A DNA stretch of 64,000 nt, from assembly GCF_035582795.1 (NCBI RefSeq), contig NC_134373.1, forward strand, positions 42,267,173 through 42,331,172, written 5' to 3'. The notes under the pieces were generated by a model that saw only the letters and a program-made list of their open reading frames with translations, did not search any database and was not told the DNA's origin. This stretch comes from Mycteria americana. Lineage: Eukaryota > Chordata > Aves > Ciconiiformes > Ciconiidae. Both the position numbers and the translations under genes were made by a program. Positions 62,801-64,000 of this stretch are shown here, one piece after another. Position 1 is the first letter of the stretch, and every line of letters begins with the position of its first letter.

Positions 62801-63070
62801 TTGGCTGTTGTTGATTTTTTTATCCCATATTGTTTATGTAAATCTTTTCCCTTTGGCAATGAAATACATCAGAGACATTAATTTTATACTTCAAATATGC
62901 ATCATACCTTCTTCATCTTCAAAAGTAATCAGTGCCTGGTTTTGATTCAGTCTGAATGGGATTTTTGTAGTTACACCAAAAACACAGTGAGTATTCATAT
63001 CTGGATAATCATCCTTCATGTCTTCCATGTGAGTGAACTTCATTTTCATTTCTACTACCTTTTTTTTAAT
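59642..63070 (-). CDS. NMI: NMI, N-myc and STAT interactor (3' part; 5' exons beyond the window)
   Basis: Five minus-strand coding exons: 63070-62908, 61947-61841, 61725-61533, 60902-60796 and 59830-59642 (TAG stop). All have GT-AG borders and compatible phases (0-1, 1-0, 0-1, 1-0, 0-stop). They encode two NID (NMI/IFP35) domains and the C-terminal tail. NID1 has VVEMKMKFTHMED, VFGVTTKIPFRLNQNQALIT, then RRLIKMDKHTVNLDN. NID2 has LHVTISGKKINISEVPELSI, GGGGEVENVNYD, then RWYRLSVSPNTDVHLEKFQ. The tail has IEIHFQKPSNSGGEIENIKY and ends FEEDT, where the human protein also stops. The N-terminal coiled-coil exons are not in the window. Known role: interferon-inducible cytoplasmic partner of IFP35, STATs and Myc; also released as a danger signal. 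RBM43 follows downstream. Confidence 0.93.
60796..60902 (-). CDS. NMI: NMI exon, second half of NID2
   Basis: Acceptor CTCCATTACAG|CAGCTAACG (a tandem CAGCAG acceptor allows a 3-nt shorter form starting at 60899) and donor TTTCAG|GTAAAA; 107 nt, phase 1 to 0. Encodes NGFVRCNKYPFFVNGRWYRL and SVSPNTDVHLEKFQ. Confidence 0.92.
61533..61725 (-). CDS. NMI: NMI exon, first half of NID2
   Basis: Acceptor TATTTTTTTAG|CTCCATGTC and donor CCTGGAG|GTATAG; 193 nt, phase 0 to 1. Encodes LHVTISGKKINISEVPELSI through AVITFLRPG, with a GGGGEVENV loop typical of NID domains. Confidence 0.93.
61841..61947 (-). CDS. NMI: NMI exon, second half of NID1
   Basis: Acceptor GATTTTCCTTAG|TTGCCCGG and donor AAATTTGAG|GTAATC; 107 nt, phase 1 to 0. 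Encodes ARRLIKMDKHTVNLDN and VRVKPFMLEMGIKFE. Confidence 0.92.
62908..63070 (-). CDS. NMI: NMI exon, first half of NID1
   Basis: Donor GATGAAGAAG|GTATGATG. The acceptor is taken as TTGATTCTAAAAG|ATTAAA after a good pyrimidine tract; an alternative AG 12 nt downstream (start 63058) keeps the same phase and would drop IKKK. Encodes VVEMKMKFTHMED through ALITFEDEE. Confidence 0.85.
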
Positions 63071-64000
63071 CTTTTAGAATCAAGATAGGAAAAAAAAATA
63101 ATTTCTGTAATTTATTGCAGAACAGAAAAATGAACAGTAGTCTTTCCTTGAAGTGCTACATATATTTTGTTTTTTTAAAGTTTAACAGTCAAGCAGATTG
63201 AAGTCATGGCTGGTAAAACAAGTATAACTCTTCTAACTAAACTGACTAGTTGTACTTGTCTATTCCTGGGATTTTTGTCAATGAGGTGTTTTGGGTTTTT
63301 TTTTCCCTTGATTAACTTTGAACTTAAACTTGACCTTATACAGTAAAAATTCAATTAAGGTCCACAGGGATTTCCACCTGCAGAAGTAGAATACTTTTGG
63401 TATCTAAAATTTGCAAAATGCAAGTATCAGAGTCATTTGTGTTGCCATTTATTTTGCCTAATTGCATCACTGCTCTACAGCAATGGGAAGTCTGCTAATA
63501 AACAGCCTTGTATGTTGCCATCTTAGTAAAATAGATAAGAATATCCAAGTATTTTATAACTAGGATAATTTAAAACTGTTCATGAAAATGTTGGTTAGGA
63601 AAAGCTGCTTTCATAGACTTGAGGGAGTTTCAGGTAACTTTTTTTTCCCCTTTACGTAACTATTTCAAAATAAAACCCTGCGTAGAAGAAAAATACTGTT
63701 TGTGTCAAGATAAAATAACCAGAGTAATCAAAGCATTCCTGCCACCTATCTTCAGAACTAGCATCTTATCTATGAGCCCGCTTTCCTTCCATTCCCTCTA
63801 CTGCCAATGGAAAGAGAGACGCTCTTCCTAAAGATAATTCAGACACTGGGTGTAGGCCCCTGTTCACACTGAATCTCCTTCTAGAGAAGCCTTGCCTGTC
63901 CAATGACTGCATAGGAGGCTGGACTTAAGTGACATCTCCTAAACTTAGCAATGTCATTTAGAAAGCTAAAGCTAATATTGTAATATTGTTAACATTAAAC
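63071..64000. other. NMI intron, no further exon seen
   Basis: AT-rich sequence upstream of the first NMI exon visible. No additional splice-bounded coding segment was found up to the window edge, so the preceding coiled-coil exons lie outside. Confidence 0.6.

Noticed and set aside
63619-63831. Possible additional NMI exon or plus-strand frame near the right edge
   Set aside because: No splice sites or coiled-coil-like translation on the minus strand, and the plus frame has no features.
1-64000. CRISPR arrays, bacterial operons, tRNA or rRNA genes
   Set aside because: The window is vertebrate; repeats found are tandem arrays without spacers, and I found no tRNA-like or rRNA-like sequence.

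Overview
This is a vertebrate nuclear window and almost certainly a bird. It carries CR1 LINE tails ending in short GATTCTGT repeats, LTRs of avian ERVL-type retroviruses, and two interferon-linked genes, NMI and RBM43, in tandem on the minus strand. That order matches the arrangement I know from human chromosome 2q23. Genes have small exons, GT-AG introns and a CpG-island promoter. The species cannot be named from the sequence; the TGTCCTGG-type LTR family suggests a neoavian bird, but this is weak.

Layout. Bases 1-52,000 hold no exon I can support. This looks like intergenic DNA beyond the 3' end of RBM43, with interspersed repeats. They are: a short CR1 3' end at 6.1 kb, a 21-bp tandem repeat at 13.3 kb, and a minus-strand solo LTR at 14.7-15.3 kb with a 5-bp target duplication. 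At 19.7-20.3 kb lies an 18-bp minisatellite with 90-bp higher-order units, open in several frames. At 26.1-27.0 kb is a collapsed ERVL-type provirus (one whole LTR, a tRNA-Leu primer site, then only the tail of the second LTR) with a perfect 5-bp target duplication. A longer CR1 lies at 31.8-32.6 kb, and a second minus-strand LTR at 34.0-34.6 kb abuts a degenerate ~35-bp array. A MIR-like relic at 42.3 kb and a ~42-bp repeat at 46.6 kb follow.

The gene-bearing part is 52-64 kb, all on the minus strand. NMI enters from beyond the right edge; its last five coding exons (63070 to 59642) encode both NID domains and the C-terminus. A CpG island at about 56.7-57.3 kb contains a three-fold GAAA interferon-response element. 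RBM43 coding exons lie at 54816-53189. Between the island and RBM43 exon 2 lies a candidate unrecognised two-exon gene for an 83-residue, arginine/tryptophan-rich, single-pass membrane microprotein. Its splice phases fit and its start codon has a strong Kozak context.

How they relate. NMI and RBM43 are built from the same two-exon module (phase 0 to 1, then 1 to 0). The last NMI exon resembles the first RBM43 RRM/NID exon, so the pair looks like an ancient tandem duplication. The ISRE in the RBM43 island suggests interferon control. The possible microprotein and an alternative splice joining its membrane segment to RBM43 are the most interesting untested points.
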